From JACPVF01 sp964502095 (GTDB lineage: Bacteria; Chloroflexota; Anaerolineae; Anaerolineales; Villigracilaceae), in NCBI GenBank assembly GCA_964502095.1, contig CAZCUF010000013.1, positions 1 through 64,000 of the forward strand: a DNA stretch of 64,000 bases, given 5' to 3'. The position numbers and the translations under genes are program-made. The notes under the pieces are model-generated. The model was not told the DNA's origin and ran no database searches. It saw nothing but the letters and a program-made list of their open reading frames with translations. Of the stretch, positions 1-8,520 are shown in pieces (position 1 is the stretch's first letter; each line of letters begins with the position of its first letter).

Positions 1-314
<314 letters not shown>

Positions 315-387
315 CGTGGTGCGGAGAACTTGGTACTTTTCGATCGATACATTCAATTGCTGTTCAGGACCAATCTAGTGAAAATGT

Positions 388-508
388 CCCTTGGTGATTT
401 GAGCGACGGGGGTACACCCGGTAACATCCCGAACCCGGAAGTTAAGCCCGTCAGCGCCGATGGTACTTGGAGGGAGACCTCCTGGGAGAGTAGGTCATTG
501 CCAAGGGG
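388..508 (+). rRNA. 5S ribosomal RNA
   Basis: About 120 nt with the conserved 5S core CGAACCCGGAAGTTAAGC at 430-447. The ends CCTTGG and CCAAGG pair as helix I. It lies directly after the 23S gene on the same strand, and a T-rich run just after it (509-519) may end the rRNA transcript. Confidence 0.95.
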
Positions 509-538
509 CTTTTCTTTTTAAAATTCAACATTAAAACC

Positions 539-567
539 TTCTCAGCATTCTTATCGTATAGTATAAT
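539..567 (+). promoter_or_regulatory. Probable sigma-70 promoter for rpsU-infA
   Basis: A perfect -10 TATAAT at 562-567 lies 17 bp after TTCTCA (539-544, four of six matches to TTGACA). Transcription would start near 574 and give a leader of about 170 nt before rpsU. Confidence 0.55.
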
Positions 568-585
568 TCCGAAGGTTGACTTGGC

Positions 586-647
586 TGAGGGAGTTTCCCT
601 CAAATTCACAAATGAGGAGTGTGAAGCGCTGATTGATCGCACGATCA
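586..647 (+). promoter_or_regulatory. Structured 5' leader of rpsU (two hairpins)
   Basis: Two compact hairpins lie between the predicted promoter and the terminator-like stem: TGAGGGA/TCCCTCA with a 3-nt loop at 586-602, and TGATCG/CGATCA with a 2-nt loop at 634-647. No open reading frame explains them. They could take part in attenuation of the ribosomal-protein transcript, but no ligand or protein site is recognised. Confidence 0.45.
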
Positions 648-677
648 GGTGTATCGTTTCTTCCTTGCCTGTGTCCC

Positions 678-710
678 TCGGCCGATTTTGCGTGAAGGCC
701 GATTTTTTTT
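678..710 (+). terminator. Intrinsic terminator or attenuator upstream of rpsU
   Basis: Stem TCGGCC (678-683) pairs with GGCCGA (697-702), followed by eight T. It lies after the promoter and only 20 nt before the rpsU ribosome binding site, so it would stop transcription before the gene unless it is bypassed. Confidence 0.6.
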
Positions 711-744
711 GTCCCATTTCCATGCGGAAAGGAGGTGAATTGGT

Positions 745-942
745 TTGGCATCAGTAAATTTACGAAATGGCGAGTCTCAGGACTCCCTGCTTAAGCGCTT
801 TCGCAAGAAGGTCGTCAAGAGCGGCGTTTTGAGCACAGTTCGCCGCAAGCGCTGGTTCGTCTCCAAGAGCGAACAGCGACGCATGGAAAAGAAGAAGGCG
901 ATCCGACGCATTAAGCGCCGCCAGTTCAAAGATAACGAGTAA
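745..942 (+). CDS. rpsU: 30S ribosomal protein S21
   Basis: A 65-residue basic protein of the small ribosomal subunit. S21 helps base-pairing of mRNA with the 16S 3' end at initiation. The body (VNLRNGESQDSLLKRFRKKV, then an Arg/Lys-rich tail ending RRIKRRQF) is typical S21. The start is TTG at 745, chosen because a strong AGGAGGT lies at 730-736 with 8-nt spacing and no in-frame ATG is usable. infA follows 30 bp later, so the two are likely cotranscribed. The upstream leader carries a terminator-like hairpin, suggesting control by attenuation. Confidence 0.95.
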   Translation: MASVNLRNGESQDSLLKRFRKKVVKSGVLSTVRRKRWFVSKSEQRRMEKKKAIRRIKRRQFKDNE

Positions 943-972
943 GAGTGAGAGTTTGCCCGGTTAGGAGATTCG

Positions 973-1224
973 ATGGCGAAGGACGAAGATAAGATCAAAA
1001 TGGAAGGGACCGTAATCGAAGCGCTGCCCGGAACCCAGTTCCGAGTGAAGCTGGATAACGGTCATGAAGTGCTTGCTTATCTTTCAGGCAAGATGCGCAA
1101 GTATTATATTCGTATTTTATTGGGAGATCGTGTTTCGGTGGAAATGTCGCCTTACGATCTCACCCGCGGCCGCATCACATTCCGCCATCGCAAGATGAAT
1201 TCCCAACCTGTGGCAACCGAATAA
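973..1224 (+). CDS. infA: Translation initiation factor IF-1
   Basis: An 83-residue S1/OB-fold protein that binds the ribosomal A site during initiation. Family hallmarks are visible: MEGTVIEALPGTQFRVKLDNGH near the N-terminus, then GKMRKYYIRILLGDRVSVEMSPYDL and TRGRITFRH. It is somewhat longer than the usual 72 residues because of a short charged N-terminal extension and a C-terminal tail. The TAGGAG at 962-967 supports ATG 973. A strong terminator follows. Confidence 0.96.
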   Translation: MAKDEDKIKMEGTVIEALPGTQFRVKLDNGHEVLAYLSGKMRKYYIRILLGDRVSVEMSPYDLTRGRITFRHRKMNSQPVATE

Positions 1225-1251
1225 CTCTGCAATTTCTTTGCTTTATTTATG

Positions 1252-1287
1252 AAGAGAGACATCGAAAAGATGTCTCTCTTGTTTTTA
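1252..1287 (+). terminator. Rho-independent terminator after infA
   Basis: A perfect 12-bp stem (1252-1263 with 1269-1280), 5-nt loop, then GTTTTTA. It ends the rpsU-infA transcript; the next gene converges from the other strand. Confidence 0.9.
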
Positions 1288-1316
1288 TGAAAGTAACGAT
1301 GAATGAATTTGTGCCG

Positions 1317-2318
1317 TTACGGCAGGTCTTTGAAGGAGGAGAGTACCCGCATGTAATTGGCGCGTTCGAACGCGCTGGGTTCTGCCGCCGACTGTTGACT
1401 CATACTGCCCTGCATCTGACGGATGGATTCGTATTCGTGCTCCTGCATCCAGGTTTGAATATCGGTCAACATCGACGGGATGACCTGCACGCCGTTACAG
1501 AGGAGGAACGAGGCTATCATGGCGACGTTTGCACCCGCCATCATGGCTTTAAGCACATCCTGCGCGGTATGTATGCCGCTGGTCAGGGCGAAATCTGCGC
1601 CGATCTTGCCGTGCAGGATCGAGATCCAGCGCAAAGGCAGGCGCAGATCGGAGGAGGCGCTGAAATCGAGACTGTGAACGATCTCCAGTTTCTCCAGGTC
1701 GAAATCGGGTTGATAGAATCGATTGAAAAGCACCAAACCATCCGCGCCGGCGTCTGCCAATCGACGCGCGAAGTTCGCCACTGAAGTGATAAAAGGACTG
1801 AGCTTTACCGCCAGCGGAATGGCGATGGAGGCTTTGACCTGATGGACAAGCTCCACCTGTTCGTCTTCAAGCTCCTGTCCCTTGAGATTTGGATCCGTCG
1901 CCAGATAGTAGAGATTTAATTCCAACGCGTCCGCCCCGGCGTCCTGAATGCGGCGGGCATATTTCGTCCAGCCGCCGCGCGAAACGCCGTTCAAACTTCC
2001 GATGACTGGAATCGTCAAGGCCTTCTTCAGGGCGGAAACTTGATGCAGGTATTTATCCGGCTCGAGGCTGTAGATGCCCGTATCCGGCAAATACGACCCA
2101 GCCTCGGATGAAAAGTTCGCGGCGCGCGTCAGGAAACGGTCAAGTTCGAGGCTTTCATGGATGATCTGTTCCTCGAAGAGGGAGTACATTACGATTGCTG
2201 CGATTCCCGCCTCCTCGAGCCTTCGGGCATGGTCCAGCTTCTTTGAGAGGGGAGAGGCCGAGGCAACGAGCGGGTTCTTTAAGTTCAGACCCAGATAGGT
2301 TGTGGAAAGATCCGCCAT
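1317..2318 (-). CDS. Dihydroorotate dehydrogenase-like FMN oxidoreductase next to PFOR
   Basis: 333 residues with a TIM-barrel DHOD-like sequence: MADLSTTYLGLNLKNPLVAS at the N-terminus, GSLNGVSRGGW, DALELNLYYL, LAVKLSPF and a late ALTSGIHTAQDVLKAMMAGA phosphate-binding region. It begins 3 bp after the nifJ stop codon, with an AAGGA site inside the end of nifJ, so the two are translationally coupled. DHOD-like proteins beside pyruvate:ferredoxin oxidoreductase genes are known in several phyla. A role with ferredoxin rather than in pyrimidine synthesis is inferred from this context; the substrate is unknown. Confidence 0.85.
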   Translation of the reverse strand: MADLSTTYLGLNLKNPLVASASPLSKKLDHARRLEEAGIAAIVMYSLFEEQIIHESLELDRFLTRAANFSSEAGSYLPDTGIYSLEPDKYLHQVSALKKALTIPVIGSLNGVSRGGWTKYARRIQDAGADALELNLYYLATDPNLKGQELEDEQVELVHQVKASIAIPLAVKLSPFITSVANFARRLADAGADGLVLFNRFYQPDFDLEKLEIVHSLDFSASSDLRLPLRWISILHGKIGADFALTSGIHTAQDVLKAMMAGANVAMIASFLLCNGVQVIPSMLTDIQTWMQEHEYESIRQMQGSMSQQSAAEPSAFERANYMRVLSSFKDLP

Positions 2319-2321
2319 ATC

Positions 2322-5300
2322 CTATTCCTTTTTATCGCCGTTGTAGTGCATGGAGGCCATCTGCTGATAGAGCCTCCAGCGGGATTGGGCATCCTTCTGG
2401 GCCGCGCGCATCAATTCCTCGGCGCGAACTTCGTCCATTTGGGTGAGCATCTTGTAGCGCGCCTCGTTATAAGCGTATTGCGAGATCGGGATGCTTGGCT
2501 CCTTCGATTCGATCAAGAGCGGATTTTGCCCCTGCTCGGCCAGGCGCGGATCGTAGCGGTACATGGGCCAGTGACCCGATTGAACCGCCAGTTTTTGCTG
2601 TTCAAGGCCCTTGGCCATATCGTAGCCGTGCGCGATGCAGTGACTGTAGGCGATGATGAGGGATGGGCCGTCATAGGACTCGGCTTCGAGAATGGCGCGC
2701 AGGGTTTGCTGGTCGTTGGCGCCCATCGCGATGCGCGCAACATAAACGTAACCGTAGGACATTGCAATGAGGCCGAGGTCCTTCTTCGGCATTCCCTTGC
2801 CGCCCATGGCAAATTTGGCCACTGCCGCCCTCGGCGTGGACTTGCTCGCCTGACCGCCCGTGTTTGAATACACTTCCGTATCGAGCACGAGAATATTGAC
2901 GTTGCGCCCGCTTGCCAGTACGTGATCGAGGCCGCCGTAGCCGATGTCATACGCCCAGCCATCGCCGCCGATGATCCACACCGATTTCTTGACCAGATTA
3001 TCGGCCAGGCTGATCAAATCCCTGGCGCGTTCGTCGCTGGATTTCGCCAGTTTATCTTTCAACTCCGCTACGCGTTCACGTTGCGCTTCGATGCCGGCCT
3101 CGTCTTTTTGATCGGCATCGAGCAGGCTGTTGATCAGGTCCGCGCCGAGTTGCGGTTCGAATTGCGCCAATAGTTCGCGCGCATATTCGGCTTGTTTATC
3201 TATCGTTAAACGCATGCCGAGGCCGAATTCCGCGTTGTCTTCGAATAGCGAGTTCGACCAGGCCGGGCCGCGGCCTTTTTCATTTACTGCCCATGGAGTA
3301 GTGGGCAGATTGCCGCCATAGATGGAGGAACAGCCGGTCGCGTTCGCGATCACTGCCCGGTCCCCGAATAACTGCGAGACCAGCTTCACATACGGCGTTT
3401 CGCCGCATCCCGAACAGGCTCCGCTGAACTCGAATAGCGGACGGAGTAATTGCGAATTCTTTACTGTGGACGGGTTGATCAGCTTGCGATCCAGATCGGG
3501 AATCGCCATGAAGAAATCCCAATTCCTGGATTCCTGCGCGCGCAGAGGCGGCTGAGGCTCCATGTTCAACGCTTTGCGCCCCACCTGGCTCTTATCCTTG
3601 GCGGGACAGATATCCACGCACAACGTACAACCCGTGCAATCTTCCGGTGAAACTTGCACCGAGTAAGCCATGCCTTGTGAAAATTCCTTGAACTTCGACG
3701 GCATGTGCTTGAAAGTTTCGGGCGCGTCCGCCAGCAATTTCTCGTCGAACACTTTGTGGCGGATCACGGCGTGCGGACAGACGATTACACATTTACCGCA
3801 TTGAATGCACAGGTCCGGAACCCAAACCGGAATCTCGAGCGCCAGATTGCGCTTCTCCCATTGCGTGGTGGCGGTTGGAAACGTGCCATCCACGGGAAGC
3901 GCGGACACAGGAACCTGATCGCCCTCGAAATCGATCATCGGCGCCAGCACGTTGCGGACGAACTCCGGCGCTTCATTCGGAACTGCCGGCCGCCGCGTCA
4001 CCAGAGAGGTTACTTCGGCTGGAACCTTGACCTCGTGGAGATTCTCGATGGTTTGATCCACCGCTTCGAAGTTTTTCTGCACCACGGCCTCGCCGCGCTT
4101 GCCGTATGTCTTTTCAATGGCATGCTTGATTTCGGCAATGGCCGCATCGCGCGGCAGAACGCCGCTGACGGCAAAAAAAGCCGTCTGCATGATGGTATTC
4201 ATGCGTCCGCCCATGCCGGTCTTTTCGGCCACTTCATAACCGTTGATCACATGGAACTTGAGTTTCTTTTCGATGATCGCGGCCTGCATTTCACGCGGCA
4301 GGTGATCCCAAACCTCATCCGGGCCGTACAAACTGTTGAGTAGAAAGACCGCGCCCGGTTTGGCATATTTGAGCATTTCCACGCGCTCGATGAAATTGAA
4401 CTGATGACAGGCCACGAAGTTGGCCTGATTGGGTTCGATCAAATACGGCGCGCGGATCGGTTTTGGGCCAAAACGTAAATGCGAGATCGTTACCGTGCCG
4501 GATTTCTTCGAGTCATATACGAAGTAGCCCTGCGCGTGATTATCGGTTTCCTCGCCGATGATCTTGATCGAATTTTTGTTCGCGCCCACCGTGCCATCCG
4601 AACCGAGGCCGAAAAATACACAGCGGACGGTCGCTTCGGATTCAATCGAGAAGGCCGCATCCACCTCGAGGCTGGTGTGCGAGATATCGTCATGAATGCC
4701 GACGGTGAAATGATTCTTGGGTTCCGGCTTCTTCAGTTCATCCAGCGCGGCTTTGACCATGGACGGCGTAAATTCTTTGGAGGAGAGTCCGTAACGCCCG
4801 CCGATCACCTGAACGTCGCCGCGGCGGCCTTCCACCAGCGCGTTGACAACATCCAGATAAAGCGGTTCGCCCGATGCGCCCGGTTCCTTGGTGCGATCCA
4901 GCACTGCAATACGCTGAACGCTCTTTGGCAGGGCGCGGATGAAGTCTTCGATGGAGAACGGGCGATACAACCGCACGCGCAGTACGCCGACTTTTTCGCC
5001 CTGTTCGATCAGATATTTAACCGTCTCTTCCGCCGTCTCACCTCCCGAGCCCATGATCATGAGCACGCGTTCCGCTTCGGGATGGCCCGCATAATCGAAC
5101 AGGTTGTAATAGCGGCCTGTGATCTGCGCGAATTGATCCATGGTCGCCTGCACGATACCGGGCGTTGCCGCGTAGAACGGATTGACCGTTTCGCGCGCCT
5201 GAAAATAGACATCCGGGTTTTGCGCGGTGCCGCGCAGGACGGGTTGGTTCGGGGAGAGGGCACGCGCTCGATGGGCGCGTACCAGTTCATCGTCCACGAG

Positions 5301-5879
5301 TGAACGGAGTTCTTCATTCGTTAATTGGAAAATCTTGGCCACTTCGTGCGAGGTGCGGAAACCGTCGAAGAAATGGAGAAAGGGCACGCGGGATTTAAGC
5401 GTGGCCGCCGCGGCGATGGCCGCAAAATCGTGCGCCTCCTGCACCGACCCGGAGGAGAGCATTGCCCAGCCGGTTTGACGGACAGCCATCACATCCGAAT
5501 GATCGCCGAAGATCGAAAGCGCCTGCGCGGCGATGGAACGGGCCGCCACATGAAAAACGGTGCTGGTAAGTTCGCCCGCGATCTTATACATGTTTGGGAT
5601 CATTAAAAGCAGGCCCTGCGAAGCGGTAAAGGTGGTGGTGAGCGCGCCCGTTTGCAGAGCGCCGTGCACAGTTCCTGCCGCGCCGCCCTCCGATTGCATT
5701 TCGATCACGAGGGGGGTGGTGCCCCAGAGATTCTTCCGGCCTTTGGCCGACCATTCGTCCGAGAATTCGCCCATGGCGGAGGATGGAGTGATCGGGTAGA
5801 TCGCGATCACTTCATTAAGACGATGCGCAACCGAGGCCGCGGCTTCGTTGCCATCAATCGTGACTACTGGATGTTTCAT
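2322..5879 (-). CDS. nifJ: Pyruvate:ferredoxin (flavodoxin) oxidoreductase
   Basis: A single-chain PFOR of 1185 residues that oxidises pyruvate with CoA to acetyl-CoA, CO2 and reduced ferredoxin in the cytoplasm. Visible in order: the N-terminal pyrimidine-binding domain (YPITPSSAMGEFSDEW), a central EKR/CoA region, two 4Fe-4S motifs near residues 690 (CIQCGKCVIVCP) and 745 (CTGCTLCVDICP), the cluster/TPP segment near 820 (ACSGCGETPY, NATGCSSIYGG) and the TPP motif LDTEVYSNTGGQASKS. The start ATG 5879 is preferred over a longer in-frame start at 5969 because AAAGGAG sits just before it and PFORs begin this way. A GC-rich hairpin (5898-5913) lies just upstream. An anaerobic or microaerobic metabolism is inferred. 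Confidence 0.95.
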   Translation of the reverse strand: MKHPVVTIDGNEAAASVAHRLNEVIAIYPITPSSAMGEFSDEWSAKGRKNLWGTTPLVIEMQSEGGAAGTVHGALQTGALTTTFTASQGLLLMIPNMYKIAGELTSTVFHVAARSIAAQALSIFGDHSDVMAVRQTGWAMLSSGSVQEAHDFAAIAAAATLKSRVPFLHFFDGFRTSHEVAKIFQLTNEELRSLVDDELVRAHRARALSPNQPVLRGTAQNPDVYFQARETVNPFYAATPGIVQATMDQFAQITGRYYNLFDYAGHPEAERVLMIMGSGGETAEETVKYLIEQGEKVGVLRVRLYRPFSIEDFIRALPKSVQRIAVLDRTKEPGASGEPLYLDVVNALVEGRRGDVQVIGGRYGLSSKEFTPSMVKAALDELKKPEPKNHFTVGIHDDISHTSLEVDAAFSIESEATVRCVFFGLGSDGTVGANKNSIKIIGEETDNHAQGYFVYDSKKSGTVTISHLRFGPKPIRAPYLIEPNQANFVACHQFNFIERVEMLKYAKPGAVFLLNSLYGPDEVWDHLPREMQAAIIEKKLKFHVINGYEVAEKTGMGGRMNTIMQTAFFAVSGVLPRDAAIAEIKHAIEKTYGKRGEAVVQKNFEAVDQTIENLHEVKVPAEVTSLVTRRPAVPNEAPEFVRNVLAPMIDFEGDQVPVSALPVDGTFPTATTQWEKRNLALEIPVWVPDLCIQCGKCVIVCPHAVIRHKVFDEKLLADAPETFKHMPSKFKEFSQGMAYSVQVSPEDCTGCTLCVDICPAKDKSQVGRKALNMEPQPPLRAQESRNWDFFMAIPDLDRKLINPSTVKNSQLLRPLFEFSGACSGCGETPYVKLVSQLFGDRAVIANATGCSSIYGGNLPTTPWAVNEKGRGPAWSNSLFEDNAEFGLGMRLTIDKQAEYARELLAQFEPQLGADLINSLLDADQKDEAGIEAQRERVAELKDKLAKSSDERARDLISLADNLVKKSVWIIGGDGWAYDIGYGGLDHVLASGRNVNILVLDTEVYSNTGGQASKSTPRAAVAKFAMGGKGMPKKDLGLIAMSYGYVYVARIAMGANDQQTLRAILEAESYDGPSLIIAYSHCIAHGYDMAKGLEQQKLAVQSGHWPMYRYDPRLAEQGQNPLLIESKEPSIPISQYAYNEARYKMLTQMDEVRAEELMRAAQKDAQSRWRLYQQMASMHYNGDKKE

Positions 5880-6039
5880 CGAACAAGCTCCTTTGAGCCG
5901 GCGCGTACGCCGGAAATGTAGTCTCTTTAACGGATGAAATCCCGCGTAAGTGTATCGTTCCGCTTCCAAAGCTGATAGTTATTTACGGCTTAAATCCGCA
6001 TGTAGCTTGTCACGATTTCGGACAAGAATTGTAGAAATC

Positions 6040-6065
6040 AAAAAGCGGCTGTTCACTGAGCCGCT
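6040..6065 (-). terminator. Terminator of the small Cys-rich gene
   Basis: Stem AGCGGCT/AGCCGCT with an 8-nt loop; read on the minus strand it is followed by TTTTGATTT. It lies downstream of the gene at 6137-6511 and upstream of nifJ. Confidence 0.7.
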
Positions 6066-6136
6066 GGTGTGCAAAACGAAAAATGACAGAATTCGAAATT
6101 AATGAATTGGCGGAAGAACAAAAGGCGCTTTGATTT

Positions 6137-6511
6137 TCACGCCGCCGAGCCGTCGGTGTTCTGACAGCAGTAGTAGCCGTTGGTGCACTTGCTATTTGGG
6201 CTGCCCTTAGGGCAGCCATCTTCGTTAATCCCGGGTGTTGCGTCGCGAATAACTGTTGCCCTAGGCGGATTAGTAGGAGCGCTTCCGCCACCGCCTCCGC
6301 CACCGTCTCCGGAAGTTGGCGTTGGCGGTGGGTTACCGACACAGTCACAGCCGTACTCCTCCGAACCGAGACATTGTTGGTATGACTGACAGACATGCCC
6401 GTCGCAGTTGGACTTGACGCACCTTGCCATCGCCATCTTGGGAGCAATAAAAAAATAAAAAGCAGATATTGACAAACAAAGCAAAAGTATTCCCTCTACC
6501 CCTCGCTTCAT
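6137..6511 (-). CDS. Small secreted cysteine-rich protein, unknown function
   Basis: 124 residues. A hydrophobic N-terminal segment (about residues 8-25) looks like a signal peptide or anchor. It is followed by a Cys-rich part (CVKSNCDGHVCQSYQQCLG, then CDC), a Gly-rich linker of seven glycines, and a C-terminal KCTNGYYCCQ motif. The lipoprotein at 8517-8786 carries nearly the same motif (KCTNGFYCCQ), so the two share a small disulfide or metal-binding module. No known family is recognised. It has its own downstream terminator. Confidence 0.65.
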   Translation of the reverse strand: MKRGVEGILLLCLSISAFYFFIAPKMAMARCVKSNCDGHVCQSYQQCLGSEEYGCDCVGNPPPTPTSGDGGGGGGGSAPTNPPRATVIRDATPGINEDGCPKGSPNSKCTNGYYCCQNTDGSAA

Positions 6512-6552
6512 AAAAAAATCTTAACAGAAAAAGGTGCGGAAATCAAAAATTA

Positions 6553-7839
6553 TTACCAAGCCCTTGTTTCCATCAGAAACAACATCTTTTGATAATTGGC
6601 TGGAAGGGGGTAATTGCTTAAATATATTGAAAAAACAGGAGTAGTTGGTGGGTTGCCTTCAGGATTCTTTGGACCGATTATTACGCCCCATTTTTTTAAA
6701 TAGTTCATCTGATCTTCCTGGGGGAGCGTCCCGAACATACCTCGGATCTCGTAACCGGCAGGTCCCAAACTGTCGAGATATGACTTGTCCGGGTCGAAAG
6801 AGCCCGGAGCGTTGAGAGCAATTAGTTTTAACAAGTCCGGTTGAGACTTCTGATACTCCTTGTTTCCGTAAAGATCTATGTCCGGAATTAGATCTTCAAA
6901 AAATTGCTCCATATACGCCCTCAGCCATTCTTTATCGGCCTTATCCGGGTCCTTGACGGCATTATGGAGATCAAGGAACATCAAAAAGTTCTCCTGAGTC
7001 ATTCTGTCTTTGTCGTTGGTCTTGTTGCCGGTGTCGAAAGGGGTGACGGCGACGACAACCGGCGCTAGGACTTCCTCTCCGTCCAGCCCCTGCGTCCGCA
7101 CCCACAGCCCGGAATACTTCATGCTTTTCCCCTGCGTCTCCCTCGACCCATTCCCGTCGGTGTCAGTTACAGAGAGAAGAAACGCTGACTTTTGACCATT
7201 ATCGTAATGAAATTCAATATTATTTTGACTGTTCTTCATAAAATCATCTATCTCCTTCTGAGAGAAGGGCGGGTGGCGGTGGAAGTAGGCGCGCGCCGAC
7301 TGCAGGTAGGTGTCCATATCGGCGACGCGGTCAAAGTAGGGGAAGATGACCTGCTCGGATGCCGAGTCGTCCGAGTCGATGGGCGCCAGCTCTTCGTGCC
7401 AGCCGCGCTCCGCTCCCTGCCAGAGCAGGGTCACCTCGCCGATCTTGTTGCCGTCTTTATCGAGCTTCGTCGCCTGGACCTCGAGCGGGCGGGTGAAGGC
7501 GTTCTTGATGTCGGTGTTGGCGTTGAAGGACTTCGTGTCGAGAATATATTTCTGCTGGACGGCGGTCTCCCCCTCGTAGGTGGATGCCATGACCGAGTAA
7601 CTGCCGTCGGTCTCGCGCGTCGCTGTTTTCTCGGCGCCGGAGAAGGCTCTGAGCAAATCGGGATTCCAGCCAAATCCCAGCTCTATGGATGTGACCGCCC
7701 TTGGGTTCGCCGTCGCTTCGGGGGTGGAGGTGGCGGTGGGCGGCGGAGCAGTTGTCGGCGTGGAGGTGGAGGCGGGCGTGAGCGCAGGTCCGCAGGCGGA
7801 GAGGATGATCAACAAAAGCGGGAGGATGATTCGTTTCAT
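6553..7839 (-). CDS. Secreted lipoprotein, unknown function
   Basis: 428 residues with a lipoprotein signal peptide (LSAC, lipidated Cys about residue 16) and a Thr/Pro/Ser-rich linker (ASTSTPTTAPPP). A large acidic, aromatic globular domain without a motif I recognise follows. The N-terminal 25-30 residues are almost identical to those of the 89-residue lipoprotein at 8517-8786, including at DNA level, which points to a duplicated export module. It lies just downstream of higA, whose terminator separates them. Confidence 0.7.
   Translation of the reverse strand: MKRIILPLLLIILSACGPALTPASTSTPTTAPPPTATSTPEATANPRAVTSIELGFGWNPDLLRAFSGAEKTATRETDGSYSVMASTYEGETAVQQKYILDTKSFNANTDIKNAFTRPLEVQATKLDKDGNKIGEVTLLWQGAERGWHEELAPIDSDDSASEQVIFPYFDRVADMDTYLQSARAYFHRHPPFSQKEIDDFMKNSQNNIEFHYDNGQKSAFLLSVTDTDGNGSRETQGKSMKYSGLWVRTQGLDGEEVLAPVVVAVTPFDTGNKTNDKDRMTQENFLMFLDLHNAVKDPDKADKEWLRAYMEQFFEDLIPDIDLYGNKEYQKSQPDLLKLIALNAPGSFDPDKSYLDSLGPAGYEIRGMFGTLPQEDQMNYLKKWGVIIGPKNPEGNPPTTPVFSIYLSNYPLPANYQKMLFLMETRAW
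7737..7805. repeat. Direct DNA repeat in lipoprotein signal/linker, copy 1
   Basis: About 69 bp that match 8681-8749 with few differences, including GGCGGCGGAGCAGTTGTCGG. It encodes the lipobox and Thr/Pro linker of the lipoprotein at 6553-7839. The copies flank the HigBA pair. Confidence 0.8.
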
Positions 7840-7871
7840 GTCAAGCCCGCCCGATATTTTGAGCTCAGACC

Positions 7872-7901
7872 CAAATTAAAAAGGCGGCTGTCATGCCGCC
7901 T
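7872..7901 (-). terminator. Terminator overlapping the end of higA
   Basis: On the minus strand AGGCGGC/GCCGCCT with a 6-nt loop, then TTTTTAATTT. The stem includes the last codons and stop of higA. Confidence 0.75.
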
Positions 7902-8190
7902 CATATACATGGACTTCCCGCTGGAGCCGGCCTTCCAATTTGTCCTTTTCCACTTCAATATCGTAACGAGATTGAAGATTCATCCAGAAACGTTCGGAGA
8001 GACCGAAGTACAGAGACAGACGCAGAGCCGTGTCGGGGGTGATCGAGCGATTGCCCAATACGATCTCGTTGATGCGGCGCGGCGGCACGTTGACATCCTT
8101 GGCAAGCCTGTATTGGCTAATGCCCATCGGCTCCAAAAATTCTTCGAGCAGGATTTCTCCTGGATGAATTGGGGAAAGTTTTTTCGCCAT
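7891..8190 (-). CDS. higA: HigA-type antitoxin (XRE family)
   Basis: About 100 residues with the HigA signature IHPGEILLEEFLEPMGISQ, a helix-turn-helix (YRLAKDVNVPPRRINEIVLG) and SITPDTALRLSLYFGLSERFWMNLQ. It neutralises the HigB toxin encoded immediately upstream and normally represses the operon. The start ATG 8190 is chosen for the AAGGAG at 8197-8203 and the family N-terminus; a longer in-frame ORF runs into higB and is not used. Confidence 0.93.
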   Translation of the reverse strand: MAKKLSPIHPGEILLEEFLEPMGISQYRLAKDVNVPPRRINEIVLGNRSITPDTALRLSLYFGLSERFWMNLQSRYDIEVEKDKLEGRLQREVHVYEAA

Positions 8191-8200
8191 CTCGATCTCC

Positions 8201-8482
8201 TTAGTGATAGTCAACGATCTCGACATCGTAACAGTCGCCGTTCTTCCATCGAAAACAGATTCGCCATTGCTGGTTGATCCGAATGCTATGCTGGCCTTCA
8301 CGGTTGCCGCTTAATTTCTCCAATCGGTTTCCGGGCGGGACTTTCAAATCGCTCAATTTTTCCGCCGCGTCAAGAATTTCCAATTTCAGCCGCGCCTTGC
8401 GCTGGACCTCCGTCGGCAGGGAACGGGACGCGGCGCGCTGAAAGAGTTGTTCGGTCTCTTTGTCGGCGAAGGTTTTGATCAT
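8201..8482 (-). CDS. higB: HigB-type toxin (RelE-like mRNA interferase)
   Basis: About 93 residues, a plasmid-maintenance-killer family toxin: starts MIKTFADKETEQLFQ, then RKARLKLEILDAAEKLSDLKVPP, GNRLEKLSG and a C-terminal QHSIRINQQWRICFRW..VEIVDYH. HigB toxins cut mRNA at the ribosome. ATG 8482 has no Shine-Dalgarno sequence, but the promoter -10 ends 9 nt upstream, so the mRNA is probably leaderless or nearly so. The toxin precedes the antitoxin, the usual higBA order; the gap is 10 bp. Confidence 0.92.
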   Translation of the reverse strand: MIKTFADKETEQLFQRAASRSLPTEVQRKARLKLEILDAAEKLSDLKVPPGNRLEKLSGNREGQHSIRINQQWRICFRWKNGDCYDVEIVDYH

Positions 8483-8491
8483 TGGGAGAAT

Positions 8492-8520
8492 ATGATAACG
8501 CTCAGCGTTATGCCTGTCAA
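8492..8520 (-). promoter_or_regulatory. higBA promoter with embedded operator
   Basis: Minus strand TTGACA (8515-8520), 17-bp spacer, TATCAT (8492-8497). The spacer region holds a perfect inverted repeat, ATAACGCT/AGCGTTAT around one base (8495-8511), a plausible HigA operator. The -35 overlaps the end of the upstream lipoprotein gene. Confidence 0.8.

Noticed and set aside
4479..5303. A long open frame on the plus strand opposite nifJ
   Set aside because: It is a shadow of the GC-rich nifJ coding sequence; the protein has no domain-like pattern and no ribosome binding site.
5899..5969. Longer nifJ start at 5969
   Set aside because: The extra 30 residues are basic and unlike PFOR N-termini, and the region holds the ribosome binding site and a hairpin for the start at 5879.
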